Assembly (NCBI RefSeq): GCF_030297155.1
Contig: NZ_AP028067.1
Coordinates: 868,001-932,000 of the forward strand
Reading direction: 5' to 3'
Origin: Vibrio sp. FE10
GTDB taxonomy: Bacteria; Pseudomonadota; Gammaproteobacteria; Enterobacterales; Vibrionaceae
DNA: 64,000 nt
Shown here: piece after piece, positions 27,328 through 35,065 of the stretch
Layout of the letters: each line of letters starts with the position of its first letter
Position numbering within the stretch: position 1 is the first letter of the stretch
Made by a program: the position numbers and the translations under genes
Notes under the pieces: generated by a model
Seen by the model: the letters and a program-made list of their open reading frames with translations, nothing else
What the model was told of the DNA's origin: nothing
The model's database searches: none

Positions 27328-27386
27328 GTGGTCGATTTAGGGTGTAGCAACATGCTAAAGCACCACAATGACATAGCCTATAAATC

Positions 27387-27413
27387 AAAACAGCCGCAAT
27401 GCGGCTGTTTTTG
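27387..27413 (+). terminator. Terminator after the halogenase-like gene
   Basis: An 11-bp perfect stem (AAAACAGCCGC / GCGGCTGTTTT) with a 3-base loop and a T run, 60 bases after the stop codon. Confidence 0.9.
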
Positions 27414-27469
27414 TATCTGGTAAATATGACAAGTTGATTCTTAGCTAATTCTCTTAACTGAGGTTGATA

Positions 27470-27976
27470 CTACTTTAAGTCGATGCTGTTCAGTCGTCCC
27501 ATAAAGATAAGCAGTTCAATCACATCTTTGTGAGCTTCAAGTAGCGCTCGTTTGGTTTGGCTGTAGGCCGCAAGTCGACCGTGCTTCCTAATAGAACATA
27601 CTTTGGTTCTGTATTTGTATTCACCACTGTCAGAGAATACGCGCCACTTAGCGATGTAGCATTCATCGCGATGTTCAGGATCTGTCTGAGTAGGGTTTGG
27701 TTTGAATACTATTTTAGGTTCTAAACTGTGCGGTAAACGTGTCATCAAATAGGGCTCTCTAAGGACTTTTGGCCAAAACTTTCCCCAGAGCTTTCTGCCA
27801 AGCTCATCTCTTAACTTGATGGTTTTCTTTAGTGCTTTGTCTTCACCCATACGAACAAAACCGACAGAACGATGTAACACCGTATCTTCAGGAGTATGGA
27901 TGTGGATTTTAAAAGCGGTTTGGCCTTTCGATATAAATCGATAACCGGTCGCACCAATTAGATTATTCTGGCTCAT
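27470..27976 (-). CDS. Uncharacterised basic protein, possibly two AP2-like domains
   Basis: The 168-residue protein is strongly basic. It reads as two similar halves, each with a GYR or KWR strand start, a run of beta strands with Lys/Arg and aromatic residues, then a helix (ALKKTIKLRDELGRKL; YSQTKRALLEAHKDVIELL). This is the outline of AP2/ERF-type DNA-binding domains, which occur in bacteria mostly in mobile elements and in some chromosomal Vibrio proteins. I do not recognise the gene with certainty. It stands alone between the pigment and flagellar regions, and no clear terminator follows it. Confidence 0.55.
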   Translation of the reverse strand: MSQNNLIGATGYRFISKGQTAFKIHIHTPEDTVLHRSVGFVRMGEDKALKKTIKLRDELGRKLWGKFWPKVLREPYLMTRLPHSLEPKIVFKPNPTQTDPEHRDECYIAKWRVFSDSGEYKYRTKVCSIRKHGRLAAYSQTKRALLEAHKDVIELLIFMGRLNSIDLK

Positions 27977-28047
27977 AGTTTGCTAAATGATGATTATGTT
28001 ATTAATAAGGTTACGACAAATACGTTAAAACCGAAACTAATCATCAT

Positions 28048-28087
28048 GAAAAAAATAAAGCCTTAACAAAAGTGCTAAGGCTTTATT
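28048..28087 (-). terminator. Terminator after flgT
   Basis: On the minus strand a 12-bp stem (AATAAAGCCTTA / TAAGGCTTTATT) is followed by a run of T residues (AAAAAA on the plus strand), 30 bases after the flgT stop. Confidence 0.85.
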
Positions 28088-28115
28088 AGAAACTATGGGG
28101 CGGGAGTGACGCTAA

Positions 28116-29249
28116 CTACATGATTTTCTGCATCACATCACCAATTTGAATGCTTCCAGCTAGGCTAGGTTGATCAATCGTAAGTTCGGCTTCATTTTCA
28201 TACACGCGAGAAACTGTCAGCGTTATATCACTTTGAGATACCTTGTTACGCGGTAAACCTCGTTGGTCGATAAACGAACCTGTATGCCACAGTTGCAGTT
28301 TGTCCCCTTTCTGCACACCATGCATTCGCCCTAAGTCAATGGTCACCGTATTGCCAAATACAGCGGCAACCTCTGGAAGGGTGATCTTACAAGACACTTC
28401 AGACTCTAAGTCCAACATGATGTTACGACTGACGCGCAGCATCATACTGCCGTAGGTCGATGCCCAGAAGCGAGCACTGCGGGTATCAACTTCACTGGTC
28501 TTAGCAAACGGCCACTTCGCCACTTCACGATAGCTGCGGTTGTAAACCTGATGACCTGTCTTGCCGTCAAAGACTTGCATTTCTAACGCAAATTGTCGGT
28601 TGATAACATCGTCCTTTAACAGCTTAGATTCAATCGTTGCGGTTAAGTCGGTAATGTCGCCACCAATGATGTATTGCGCGCCCGTGTCTTGAGCAATCAT
28701 TTTGATCACTTCTGGCTGGCGCTTATCAATGTCGAAGTCGGTCGTGCCCACAGAAACAAAACTGCGCGACTCTTGCGCCAATTGTCTGTCTACAACATGG
28801 CTGAAGTCATCACCAATGTTATAGATTCTGCCCATAACGGCTTGCTGCGGGGAGGTAACATCAATATTGCCGACGAGAAATGTCTTTTTGTATTGGCTCT
28901 CATGGCAAGCATTTGCCGAAGGATAGATGTCGATCCTTGCGGTGATCATTAAATTGCCACCACGAGTTTTCTCTTTCTGAACCAAGATGTAGCGCACTTC
29001 ATGGTTGGTAAACTGGAATTCTTTTTTACTCGAATCTAGATAGGGCGTGAGGTTGGAGATACTACCAATATCAGCCCCTGAGAACTGCACCGCTTTATAT
29101 ACGGCGTCTTCCAGCGCGTGGATGCGTGCGCTTTCTTCCGACGATACGATGGCTGCTGTACCGGTAACTTCATACCAAGAGGCATGAGCACTGAAGCTTA
29201 TGGTTATCAGTGAACTTATTGAAAATAAGTAAGATATTATTTTTTTCAT
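28116..29249 (-). CDS. flgT: Flagellar H-ring protein FlgT
   Basis: The 377-residue periplasmic protein has a signal peptide (MKKIISYLFSISSLITISFSAHA). It forms the H ring around the LP ring of the sodium-driven polar flagellum in Vibrio and helps recruit the MotX/MotY T ring. Sequence features are the N-terminal domain with ESARIHALEDAVYKAVQFSGADI, a middle domain similar to the periplasmic part of TolB-like folds (IIGGDITDL), and the C-terminal beta domain (IDLGRMHGVQKGDKLQLWHTG). It diverges from flgO and has its own sigma-54 element. Confidence 0.92.
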   Translation of the reverse strand: MKKIISYLFSISSLITISFSAHASWYEVTGTAAIVSSEESARIHALEDAVYKAVQFSGADIGSISNLTPYLDSSKKEFQFTNHEVRYILVQKEKTRGGNLMITARIDIYPSANACHESQYKKTFLVGNIDVTSPQQAVMGRIYNIGDDFSHVVDRQLAQESRSFVSVGTTDFDIDKRQPEVIKMIAQDTGAQYIIGGDITDLTATIESKLLKDDVINRQFALEMQVFDGKTGHQVYNRSYREVAKWPFAKTSEVDTRSARFWASTYGSMMLRVSRNIMLDLESEVSCKITLPEVAAVFGNTVTIDLGRMHGVQKGDKLQLWHTGSFIDQRGLPRNKVSQSDITLTVSRVYENEAELTIDQPSLAGSIQIGDVMQKIM

Positions 29250-29264
29250 CTATTCGTTACCAGT

Positions 29265-29282
29265 TGGGTATAAATATTGCTT
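29265..29282 (+). promoter_or_regulatory. Sigma-54 -24/-12 element before flgOP
   Basis: GGG at 29266-29268 and TTGC at 29277-29280 keep the GG-N10-GC spacing. The -24 part lacks the usual T before GG. The leader to flgO would be about 150 bases. Confidence 0.5.
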
Positions 29283-29346
29283 AACAAATAACTATAAGCT
29301 TGAAGCTGACTTAAGTGCGTTTTTCTTAATCTGAACCATTAATGAA

Positions 29347-29364
29347 AAGCAAAGACTGTTCCAA
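29347..29364 (-). promoter_or_regulatory. Sigma-54 -24/-12 element before flgT
   Basis: Minus-strand TTGGAACAGTCTTTGCTT with exact GG-N10-GC spacing, about 100 bases upstream of flgT. It points towards the flgO element, so the two leaders would overlap. Confidence 0.6.
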
Positions 29365-29441
29365 CATTGTAATCCATTGAAAAGAATAATGGTGAGAACA
29401 TATTGGAACAGGTAGCACTAAATATATCTGGAGATAAGAGA

Positions 29442-30077
29442 ATGAAAAACTGGCTCGTAGTAATGAGTGTCATGTTGATGACATCATGTGCTTATTCGCC
29501 CATCTATAACGGCAAGTCTGAGTATTCAGGCAGTCAGTTTATGTTGATGGACAGCCCTCGTCATACCATGGACTTTTTCGTGGAAAGTATGACTGAAGAT
29601 CTGATCATTTCGAATACGAGTATTTCAGCGAGAACTCCAATTGCGATTACTTCGTTTGTTGACCTGCAACATATGGACACAACAAACTGGCTAGGTAATT
29701 CCGTTTCAGAAGGCTTCATTCACCAGTTTCAGCGTCGTGGCTTCAAGGTCGTCGACTTCAAAACAACAGGCTCTATTCAAGTGACTCACCAAGGTGACTT
29801 CGCGTTAAGCCGTGATTGGAAAGACCTCGCACAGGAACAAGACGTGCAATACGTGCTAACAGGTACGATGCTACGCCAAGAGGGCGGTGTGCTTGTTAAT
29901 GCTCGCGTGGTAGGCATGCAAACCCGCATTGTGGTTGCTTCTGCGCAAGGCTTCTTGCCTGCAGACCGTATCGGTCGTGACTTAGATACTCTGAATAGTA
30001 TTCGAACTCAAGATGGCGTCATCATTCGTTCTGATCCAACGATGACTCAGCCATACACTGTTATTCTTCGCCCTTAG
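29442..30077 (+). CDS. flgO: Flagellar outer-membrane lipoprotein FlgO
   Basis: The 211-residue lipoprotein has a signal ending MLMTSC (Cys16) and a FlgO domain (AITSFVDLQHMDTTNWLGNSVSE, QFQRRGFKVVDF, YVLTGTMLRQEGG). With FlgP it is part of the outer-membrane disk/H-ring assembly of the polar flagellum. The start at 29442 is chosen because the lipoprotein signal begins there and GGAGATAAGAG precedes it. flgP follows after 9 bases. Confidence 0.92.
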   Translation: MKNWLVVMSVMLMTSCAYSPIYNGKSEYSGSQFMLMDSPRHTMDFFVESMTEDLIISNTSISARTPIAITSFVDLQHMDTTNWLGNSVSEGFIHQFQRRGFKVVDFKTTGSIQVTHQGDFALSRDWKDLAQEQDVQYVLTGTMLRQEGGVLVNARVVGMQTRIVVASAQGFLPADRIGRDLDTLNSIRTQDGVIIRSDPTMTQPYTVILRP

Positions 30078-30086
30078 GAGTTCGTG

Positions 30087-30518
30087 ATGAAGAAGTTAAT
30101 ATTTGTTGTTGCTGCCTTACTGCTTGTTGGCTGCCAGCCATTGCAAAGTATGCGACCAGACGACTTTTTAGTTGCTGTTGGTTACGCAAGTATCAGTGAG
30201 CAATCAGGCCGTAACGACGAAGAAAAACGCATCCGTGCTATGCGAGCATCTAAAATTGATGCTTACCGTGAACTTGCTGAGCAAGTGTATGGCATGCGAG
30301 TGAGTGGTCGAGCTGAATTATCAGATCAACGCTTGGGTACCGAACGAACGACAGGTGCTGTCGACGGTGTGATTCGTGGTGCGGAAGTGGTGCGCAGTTA
30401 CCCAGTTGGCGATAGTTACGTGACCGAACTTCAGCTCGATATTCGTAAGATGGAACAGTTGCGCGATTACGGCGAAGTTCAAGCTGTGCCAGAGAAGAGA
30501 CAACAAACGCTGTTCTAG
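30087..30518 (+). CDS. flgP: Flagellar outer-membrane lipoprotein FlgP
   Basis: The 143-residue lipoprotein has a signal ending LLVGC (Cys16) and a compact domain with the conserved start of LPP20-like proteins (AVGYASISEQSGRNDEEKRIRAMRASKIDAYRELAEQVYG). Needed for a stable polar flagellum in vibrios and forms the basal disk with FlgO. ATG at 30087, six bases after TAGGAG, is preferred over the GTG three bases earlier. A strong terminator follows. Confidence 0.93.
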   Translation: MKKLIFVVAALLLVGCQPLQSMRPDDFLVAVGYASISEQSGRNDEEKRIRAMRASKIDAYRELAEQVYGMRVSGRAELSDQRLGTERTTGAVDGVIRGAEVVRSYPVGDSYVTELQLDIRKMEQLRDYGEVQAVPEKRQQTLF

Positions 30519-30613
30519 TCTTTATGACCATTTGAGTCATATGACCGATGAGTTGTATAAGTTGCCCTCGCTTTCCAGATGGCAGGGCGGCAATAAATAA
30601 CGACAGTGAATGT

Positions 30614-30648
30614 AAAAGCGGCAAGTATGAAAATACTTGCCGCTTTTT
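30614..30648 (+). terminator. Strong terminator after flgOP
   Basis: A 15-bp perfect stem (AAAAGCGGCAAGTAT and its complement) closed by a GAAA tetraloop, then TTTTT. It may also work on the minus strand for the flgMN transcript because of the A run in front. Confidence 0.93.
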
Positions 30649-30760
30649 GGTATTTACAGGTTGGGTGTGGAATCTAGGTCTTGTAAGAAATATAAGTTGA
30701 GTAGGGAAGTGGAGAAGTCGAAATTGGTGTTGCGAAAGGTGCGGGTTGAATTACGGTACT

Positions 30761-30816
30761 GAATAGAGAATAGAGAATAGAGAATAGAGAATAGAGAATA
30801 GAGAATAGAGAATAGA
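30761..30816. repeat. Eight perfect tandem copies of a 7-bp repeat (GAATAGA)
   Basis: A 56-bp array of GAATAGA in the gap between the convergent flgP and flgN genes, 17 bases past the end of flgN. Perfect copies suggest a young and possibly length-variable locus. It is not in a coding region. Confidence 0.95.
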
Positions 30817-30833
30817 GAAGGCTGGTGGCTTAA

Positions 30834-31259
30834 TTAGGCTTTAACGTTGGTACCAAGCGTCGAAATCGTATGCGTTTGACCACCGGCATTGTAGGTCATG
30901 CCGATTTTTCCGTGGCTTTGCTGCATCATATTGCTGAGTTTTTTAAAGCTGAGGTGTGCTCGATTCAAGGCTTCACCATTAACAAGGTTGGCTTGATGGC
31001 AATCGTACACAATAGATTTGATGGTTTTAACTAACTGAGCCAGATCTGGGTTTTCGGTCAGTTCGGAGATATTGCTATGCGCTTCGATTCGTTGATCGGT
31101 TGTTCTTAATTGTTCAACTAGGACAACTTTCTCTTTAGCGATGCGTTCAATGTCGGTCGATTTTCGGCTAGTAATAGCGGTTTTCTCTGAATCTAATAGA
31201 TCAGATAGGGCTTTGGCATTTTGAAGTTGGAAATTAACTAAATCTGCTAGTGCCGCCAT
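30834..31259 (-). CDS. flgN: Flagellar export chaperone FlgN
   Basis: The 141-residue, mostly helical cytoplasmic protein is the FlgN chaperone that holds the hook-filament junction proteins FlgK and FlgL for export. Features are the long amphipathic helix region (LSDLLDSEKTAITSRKSTDIERIAKEKVVLVEQL) and the FlgN-type C-terminal part ending in a glycine-rich tail. It lies 65 bases downstream of flgM and is probably cotranscribed with it. Confidence 0.88.
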   Translation of the reverse strand: MAALADLVNFQLQNAKALSDLLDSEKTAITSRKSTDIERIAKEKVVLVEQLRTTDQRIEAHSNISELTENPDLAQLVKTIKSIVYDCHQANLVNGEALNRAHLSFKKLSNMMQQSHGKIGMTYNAGGQTHTISTLGTNVKA

Positions 31260-31324
31260 AACGTTATCCTACTAAAACCTTGGTGTTCTTTAAGTGGAGA
31301 TAGCTTGAATTAGGAATCTATCGC

Positions 31325-31642
31325 TTAAAGACCTTTTAACTCATTCTCGAACTTGATCATGTTGTCAGCCAGTTTTTCTGGGTCGACAGTGTATGAACCG
31401 TTCGCAATCGCTTCTTTGATCGCTGCAACTTTTACGGTGTCAAAGCTTGGTTGTGCTGCCATATCTTGTTGGAGCTGGCCAATTGCTTTGCTTTGTTGAC
31501 TCAGTGAAACCGCGTCTTTGCTTGTCGGTGATTTAGCTGCAACATCAGAACGTGATGCCTGAGAGCTAGAATCAGAGCGCGCTGCTGATCGGTTTGTGGT
31601 CGTTAGGGTTTGCCCTGAACGAATATTATCGATGCCTGCCAT
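31325..31642 (-). CDS. flgM: Anti-sigma-28 factor FlgM
   Basis: The 105-residue small, polar, Ser/Thr-rich protein has a disordered N-terminus and a C-terminal sigma-28-binding segment (KVAAIKEAIANGSYTVDPEKLADNMIKFE). FlgM blocks FliA until the hook is finished and FlgM is exported. The start at 31642 (MAGIDNIRSGQ) is preferred over the upstream ATG at 31684 because it is the conserved FlgM start and has AAGG before it. Sigma-54 and sigma-28 elements lie side by side upstream. Confidence 0.92.
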   Translation of the reverse strand: MAGIDNIRSGQTLTTTNRSAARSDSSSQASRSDVAAKSPTSKDAVSLSQQSKAIGQLQQDMAAQPSFDTVKVAAIKEAIANGSYTVDPEKLADNMIKFENELKGL

Positions 31643-31683
31643 AGTTAAGCCTTTTTCTTCAAAAATGGGAACCTGTACAGTCA

Positions 31684-31710
31684 ATATCGACCAAGGGTTC
31701 GATTACTTTA
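31684..31710 (-). promoter_or_regulatory. Candidate sigma-28 promoter of flgM
   Basis: Minus strand: TAAAG (31706-31710), 14 bases, GTCGATAT (31684-31691). The -10 part differs by two bases from GCCGATAA. Its -35 abuts the -12 box of the sigma-54 element. Confidence 0.55.
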
Positions 31711-31726
31711 GCAATTTTTAGCCCAA
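31710..31726 (-). promoter_or_regulatory. Candidate sigma-54 promoter of flgM
   Basis: Minus strand: TTGGGCTAAAAATTGCT, with exact GG-N10-GC spacing. It lies 68 bases upstream of flgM and just before the sigma-28 element. Confidence 0.6.
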
Positions 31727-31821
31727 TAGTCGAAAAGGGGCAAAACACCGCAGCCGTCATATTCAGCGTTAGAATTGAGAGTAAAATCACTAACGATTAC
31801 CACCCATTTAGAAGTAAAGCG

Positions 31822-32568
31822 TTAAAAGTAAACCGTGACTTCAGACATGTTGGTAACAATACCTTCGATTATACGCTGAGATTTGTCATTTTTCACTCTT
31901 ACTTGATCGCCCATCGAGCCATCGGTTAACGCAGTACCTTTGGTGGTAATGGTCATGCCACCTTTTACTGCCTGTATGATAACCTTCTCGTTTCGACACA
32001 CGACACAGATATCACCTCTTTCGACAACATCACCCGGTCTTAGGTTCTTTTTCACCTTAGCGCCGATGACTTGCTTGGGAAGAGTGAACCCTTGACGACG
32101 AAACTTGTTAAGCGAAATCATGGCGGTGGTGACATCGTATTGACCGACGATCTCGCCTCTTGCTAAAGAACGAGTGGTGGTAACGAGCGGCACCGACATT
32201 GAAAGTCGAACAGGTACGTAAATCCGCCACTCATCCGGTATACATTGCACTAAAACCGTAATGCTACTACGGGTATTTGTCGTGGTTGAAGCGCTGGTTT
32301 CAAGAGGGATTGGGCAATCTGTTGCTTTTACTCTTGAGTCAATATTTGCTGCATTAACAAAGAGTTCGCCACCTCGAGGCTGGTCAATGGTCTCAAGGAT
32401 GTGTTGTTCCGCCGCAGACTGAATCATTTCAATTTGTTCTGGAGTCGCAGCTTGTACAAAAAAACTAAACAATATTGACAAAATGCCGATAAACTTAGCG
32501 ACAGTTTTAAAAGTAGCTCTACACATTGCTATAGAAAAAGGAGGCAGATTTGTTTTATAATACGTCAT
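31822..32568 (-). CDS. flgA: Flagellar P-ring assembly chaperone FlgA
   Basis: The protein of about 248 residues has an N-terminal hydrophobic signal (FIGILSILFSFFVQAA) and a SAF-type domain. It is the periplasmic chaperone for P-ring formation by FlgI. Features include RPGDVVERGDICVVCRNEKVIIQAVKGGMTITTKGTALTDG near the C-terminus. Two starts are possible: 32568, or ATG at 32526 (MCRATFKTVAKF), which gives a more typical signal peptide; neither has a strong ribosome-binding site. It diverges from cheV and lies 180 bases upstream of flgM. Confidence 0.9.
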   Translation of the reverse strand: MTYYKTNLPPFSIAMCRATFKTVAKFIGILSILFSFFVQAATPEQIEMIQSAAEQHILETIDQPRGGELFVNAANIDSRVKATDCPIPLETSASTTTNTRSSITVLVQCIPDEWRIYVPVRLSMSVPLVTTTRSLARGEIVGQYDVTTAMISLNKFRRQGFTLPKQVIGAKVKKNLRPGDVVERGDICVVCRNEKVIIQAVKGGMTITTKGTALTDGSMGDQVRVKNDKSQRIIEGIVTNMSEVTVYF

Positions 32569-32645
32569 TCTGTTTCTCTGGTAGTTCGTAGCCTGCAGTA
32601 GACTAACACTTTTTATCCAAAAAAGTTTGATATGGAGATGAGCTC

Positions 32646-33572
32646 ATGACGGGTATTCTTGATTCGGTGAATCAGCGTACGCAACTCGTCGGTCAAAACC
32701 GATTAGAATTACTAACCTTTCGCCTAATGGGGCGTCAGCGTTACGGCATAAATGTCTTTAAAGTAAAAGAAGTGCTTCAATGCCCTAAGCTGACAAAGAT
32801 GCCAAACTTGAACCCACTAGTTAAAGGTGTCGCACACATTCGTGGCCAAACGATCTCAGTGATCGATTTGAGCTTAGCGATTGGTGGCCGTCCTACAACG
32901 GATGTTGAAAAGTGTTTTGTGGTTATCTCTGAGTTTAACCGAACGATTCAAGGTTTCTTGGTCAGTTCAGTAGAGCGCATTATTAACATGCACTGGGAAT
33001 CGATTCTTCCGCCGCCAGATGGCGCAGGTAGAGCTAACTACCTGACAGCGGTAACCAACATTGATAATGAATTGGTAGAGATTCTTGATGTTGAAAAGAT
33101 CCTTGCCGAAATCTCTCCTGTTGATGAAACAATGGACAGCAAGATCGCTGAAGACATTGCGAAAGTTGAACAAGAGAAACCATTAGTTCGCCGTATCTTG
33201 ATTGCTGATGACTCTACGGTTGCTCGTAAGCAGGTTCAGCGTGCGATTGAGTCGATCGGTTTTGAAGTGATTTCGGTGAAAGATGGTAAAGAAGCCTATG
33301 AGAAGCTGGTGCAGATGTCATCGGAAGGCAGTATTTACGATCAAATTTCATTGGTGATCTCTGATATCGAAATGCCTGAAATGGACGGTTATACGCTGAC
33401 TGCTGAGATTCGCCGTCATGCAGAGCTAAAAGATTTATACGTAATTTTACACTCATCATTGAGTGGTGTATTTAACCAAGCCATGGTTGAGCGTGTGGGA
33501 GCTAACTCCTTCATCGCGAAATTCAACCCTGATGAGCTTGGTGCAGCGGTTAAAGCTGCGTTAACTAACTAA
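32646..33572 (+). CDS. cheV: Chemotaxis coupling protein CheV
   Basis: The 308-residue protein has an N-terminal CheW-like domain (LLTFRLMGRQRYGINVFKVKEVLQ; VAHIRGQTISVIDLSLAIGG) and a C-terminal response-regulator receiver (ILIADDSTVARKQ; VISDIEMPEMDG holding the phospho-Asp; ILHSSLSG). It links receptors to CheA and tunes adaptation by phosphorylation. The ATG has GGAG 8 bases before it. cheR follows after 11 bases in the same operon. Confidence 0.95.
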   Translation: MTGILDSVNQRTQLVGQNRLELLTFRLMGRQRYGINVFKVKEVLQCPKLTKMPNLNPLVKGVAHIRGQTISVIDLSLAIGGRPTTDVEKCFVVISEFNRTIQGFLVSSVERIINMHWESILPPPDGAGRANYLTAVTNIDNELVEILDVEKILAEISPVDETMDSKIAEDIAKVEQEKPLVRRILIADDSTVARKQVQRAIESIGFEVISVKDGKEAYEKLVQMSSEGSIYDQISLVISDIEMPEMDGYTLTAEIRRHAELKDLYVILHSSLSGVFNQAMVERVGANSFIAKFNPDELGAAVKAALTN

Positions 33573-33583
33573 AAGAGACATTA

Positions 33584-34411
33584 ATGACTGCTATAACAAT
33601 AAGTGATCAAGAGTATCGCGATTTCAGCCGTTTCTTAGAATCTCAATGTGGCATTGTATTAGGTGATAGCAAGCAGTACTTAGTGCGCAGCCGCCTAAGC
33701 CCATTAGTAACGAAGTTTAATTTAGCGTCGTTATCTGATTTGTTGAGAGATGTAGTAACAGGTCGAAACCGTGAGTTGAGAGTGGCAGCAGTGGATGCTA
33801 TGACGACGAACGAGACACTTTGGTTCCGAGATACTTACCCGTTTGCTGTGCTTGCGGATAAGCTTCTACCGGAGATAGCGGCAAATAAACGTCCTATTAA
33901 GATTTGGTCTGCGGCAAGCTCTTCAGGCCAAGAAGCATATTCAATGGCAATGACGATTCTTGAGACTCAAGCTCGTAAGCCGGGTATGTTGCCAAGCGTG
34001 TCGATAACGGGAACGGATATCTCAGCGAGTATGTTGGATATGTGTCGTAAAGGCGCTTATGACAATCTAGCGCTGGGTCGAGGTCTTTCTCCTGAACGTC
34101 GCCGTACCTTCTTTGAAGATGCGGGTGATGGCCGTATGAAAGTTAAAGATAATGTGAAGCGTATGGTCAATTTCCGTCCGCAGAACTTGATGGACAGCTA
34201 TGCCTTACTTGGTAAGTTCGACATCATTTTTTGTCGTAACGTATTGATTTACTTCTCACCAGATATGAAGGCGAAGGTACTGAACCAAATGGCAAATAGC
34301 CTAAACCCTGGTGGTTATCTACTATTGGGTGCTTCAGAATCGTTAACAGGTTTAACCGATCGATTTGAAATGGTTCGTTGTAACCCTGGCATTATCTACA
34401 AATTAAAGTAA
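33584..34411 (+). CDS. cheR: Chemotaxis protein methyltransferase CheR
   Basis: The 275-residue enzyme uses SAM to methylate glutamates on chemoreceptors. It has the N-terminal helical domain (DQEYRDFSRFLESQCGIVLGDSKQYLVRSRL), the conserved TTNETLWFRD, the SAM site WSAASSSGQEAYS and the late motif FCRNVLIYF. It ends the cheVR operon with a terminator behind it. Confidence 0.96.
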   Translation: MTAITISDQEYRDFSRFLESQCGIVLGDSKQYLVRSRLSPLVTKFNLASLSDLLRDVVTGRNRELRVAAVDAMTTNETLWFRDTYPFAVLADKLLPEIAANKRPIKIWSAASSSGQEAYSMAMTILETQARKPGMLPSVSITGTDISASMLDMCRKGAYDNLALGRGLSPERRRTFFEDAGDGRMKVKDNVKRMVNFRPQNLMDSYALLGKFDIIFCRNVLIYFSPDMKAKVLNQMANSLNPGGYLLLGASESLTGLTDRFEMVRCNPGIIYKLK

Positions 34412-34452
34412 TTGCTGGCACCGCATAAGGTGTAACGTTACTGTCTAATTTC

Positions 34453-34485
34453 AAAACCCAGCCTAGTGCTGGGTTTTCTTTTTTC
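34453..34485 (+). terminator. Terminator after cheVR
   Basis: A 10-bp stem (AAAACCCAGC / GCTGGGTTTT) with a 5-base loop, followed by a T-rich tail. Confidence 0.92.
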
Positions 34486-34536
34486 CGTTAAAGCTATATC
34501 TTTAAGTCAGAGTGACATTCCAATTTACTCTATTTT

Positions 34537-34554
34537 TTGGCTTGTATATTGCAA
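34537..34554 (+). promoter_or_regulatory. Upstream sigma-54 element before flgB
   Basis: TTGGCTTGTATATTGCAA with exact GG-N10-GC spacing, about 112 bases before flgB. Confidence 0.65.
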
Positions 34555-34607
34555 GTTTACCCACGAGTAACCTGTAAAAGTATTGATAGCCCGCTTTGTT
34601 TTAAAAG

Positions 34608-34625
34608 TTGGTATATATATTGCTT
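34608..34625 (+). promoter_or_regulatory. Downstream sigma-54 element before flgB
   Basis: TTGGTATATATATTGCTT with exact GG-N10-GC spacing, about 40 bases before flgB. It forms a tandem with the element 71 bases upstream. Confidence 0.7.
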
Positions 34626-34665
34626 TGGTTATCTCATAACAGTCAGTTCTTGAGTTGAGGTTTAC

Positions 34666-35061
34666 ATGGCTATTTCTTTTGACAATGCTTTGGGCATTCA
34701 CCAACACACGGTTGGTGTACGTGAGCGTAACGCTGAGGTGCTTTCCACCAATATCGCGCAAGCCAACACGCCTGGGTATAAAGCAAAAGGATTAGACTTT
34801 AAGAAATCACTGCAAGCGGCAAGTTCTGGGGCAAGCATTGGTCTTAGTCGTACAGATGGTCGGCACATTTCTGCCTCAACAACGGTGAACGGGGAAACGA
34901 AGTATCGAATTCCTACCCAACCTGATACAGGAGATGGCAACACGGTTGATTTGGATTTGGAAAGAAACCTTTTCATGCAAAACCAAATTAGGCATCAAGC
35001 CTCTCTCGACTTCTTAGGAAGTAAGTTCAAGAATTTAACTAAAGCGATTAAAGGGGAATAA
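34666..35061 (+). CDS. flgB: Flagellar proximal rod protein FlgB
   Basis: The 131-residue rod protein has the N-terminal ALGIHQHTVGVRERNAEVLSTNIAQANTPGYKAKG motif of rod/hook proteins and the C-terminal helix that packs in the rod. First gene of the rod-hook operon. flgC begins 4 bases after its stop. Confidence 0.95.
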   Translation: MAISFDNALGIHQHTVGVRERNAEVLSTNIAQANTPGYKAKGLDFKKSLQAASSGASIGLSRTDGRHISASTTVNGETKYRIPTQPDTGDGNTVDLDLERNLFMQNQIRHQASLDFLGSKFKNLTKAIKGE

Positions 35062-35065
35062 TTAG

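Noticed and set aside
27968..27984. Plus-strand CTGGCTCATAGTTTGCTA, a good -24/-12 match over the start codon of the AP2-like gene
   Set aside because: It would drive only antisense RNA into flgT. Several such matches are expected by chance in 64 kb, so context is needed and is missing here.
30761..30816. Possible CRISPR array
   Set aside because: The 7-bp units are contiguous without spacers, and no cas genes are near.
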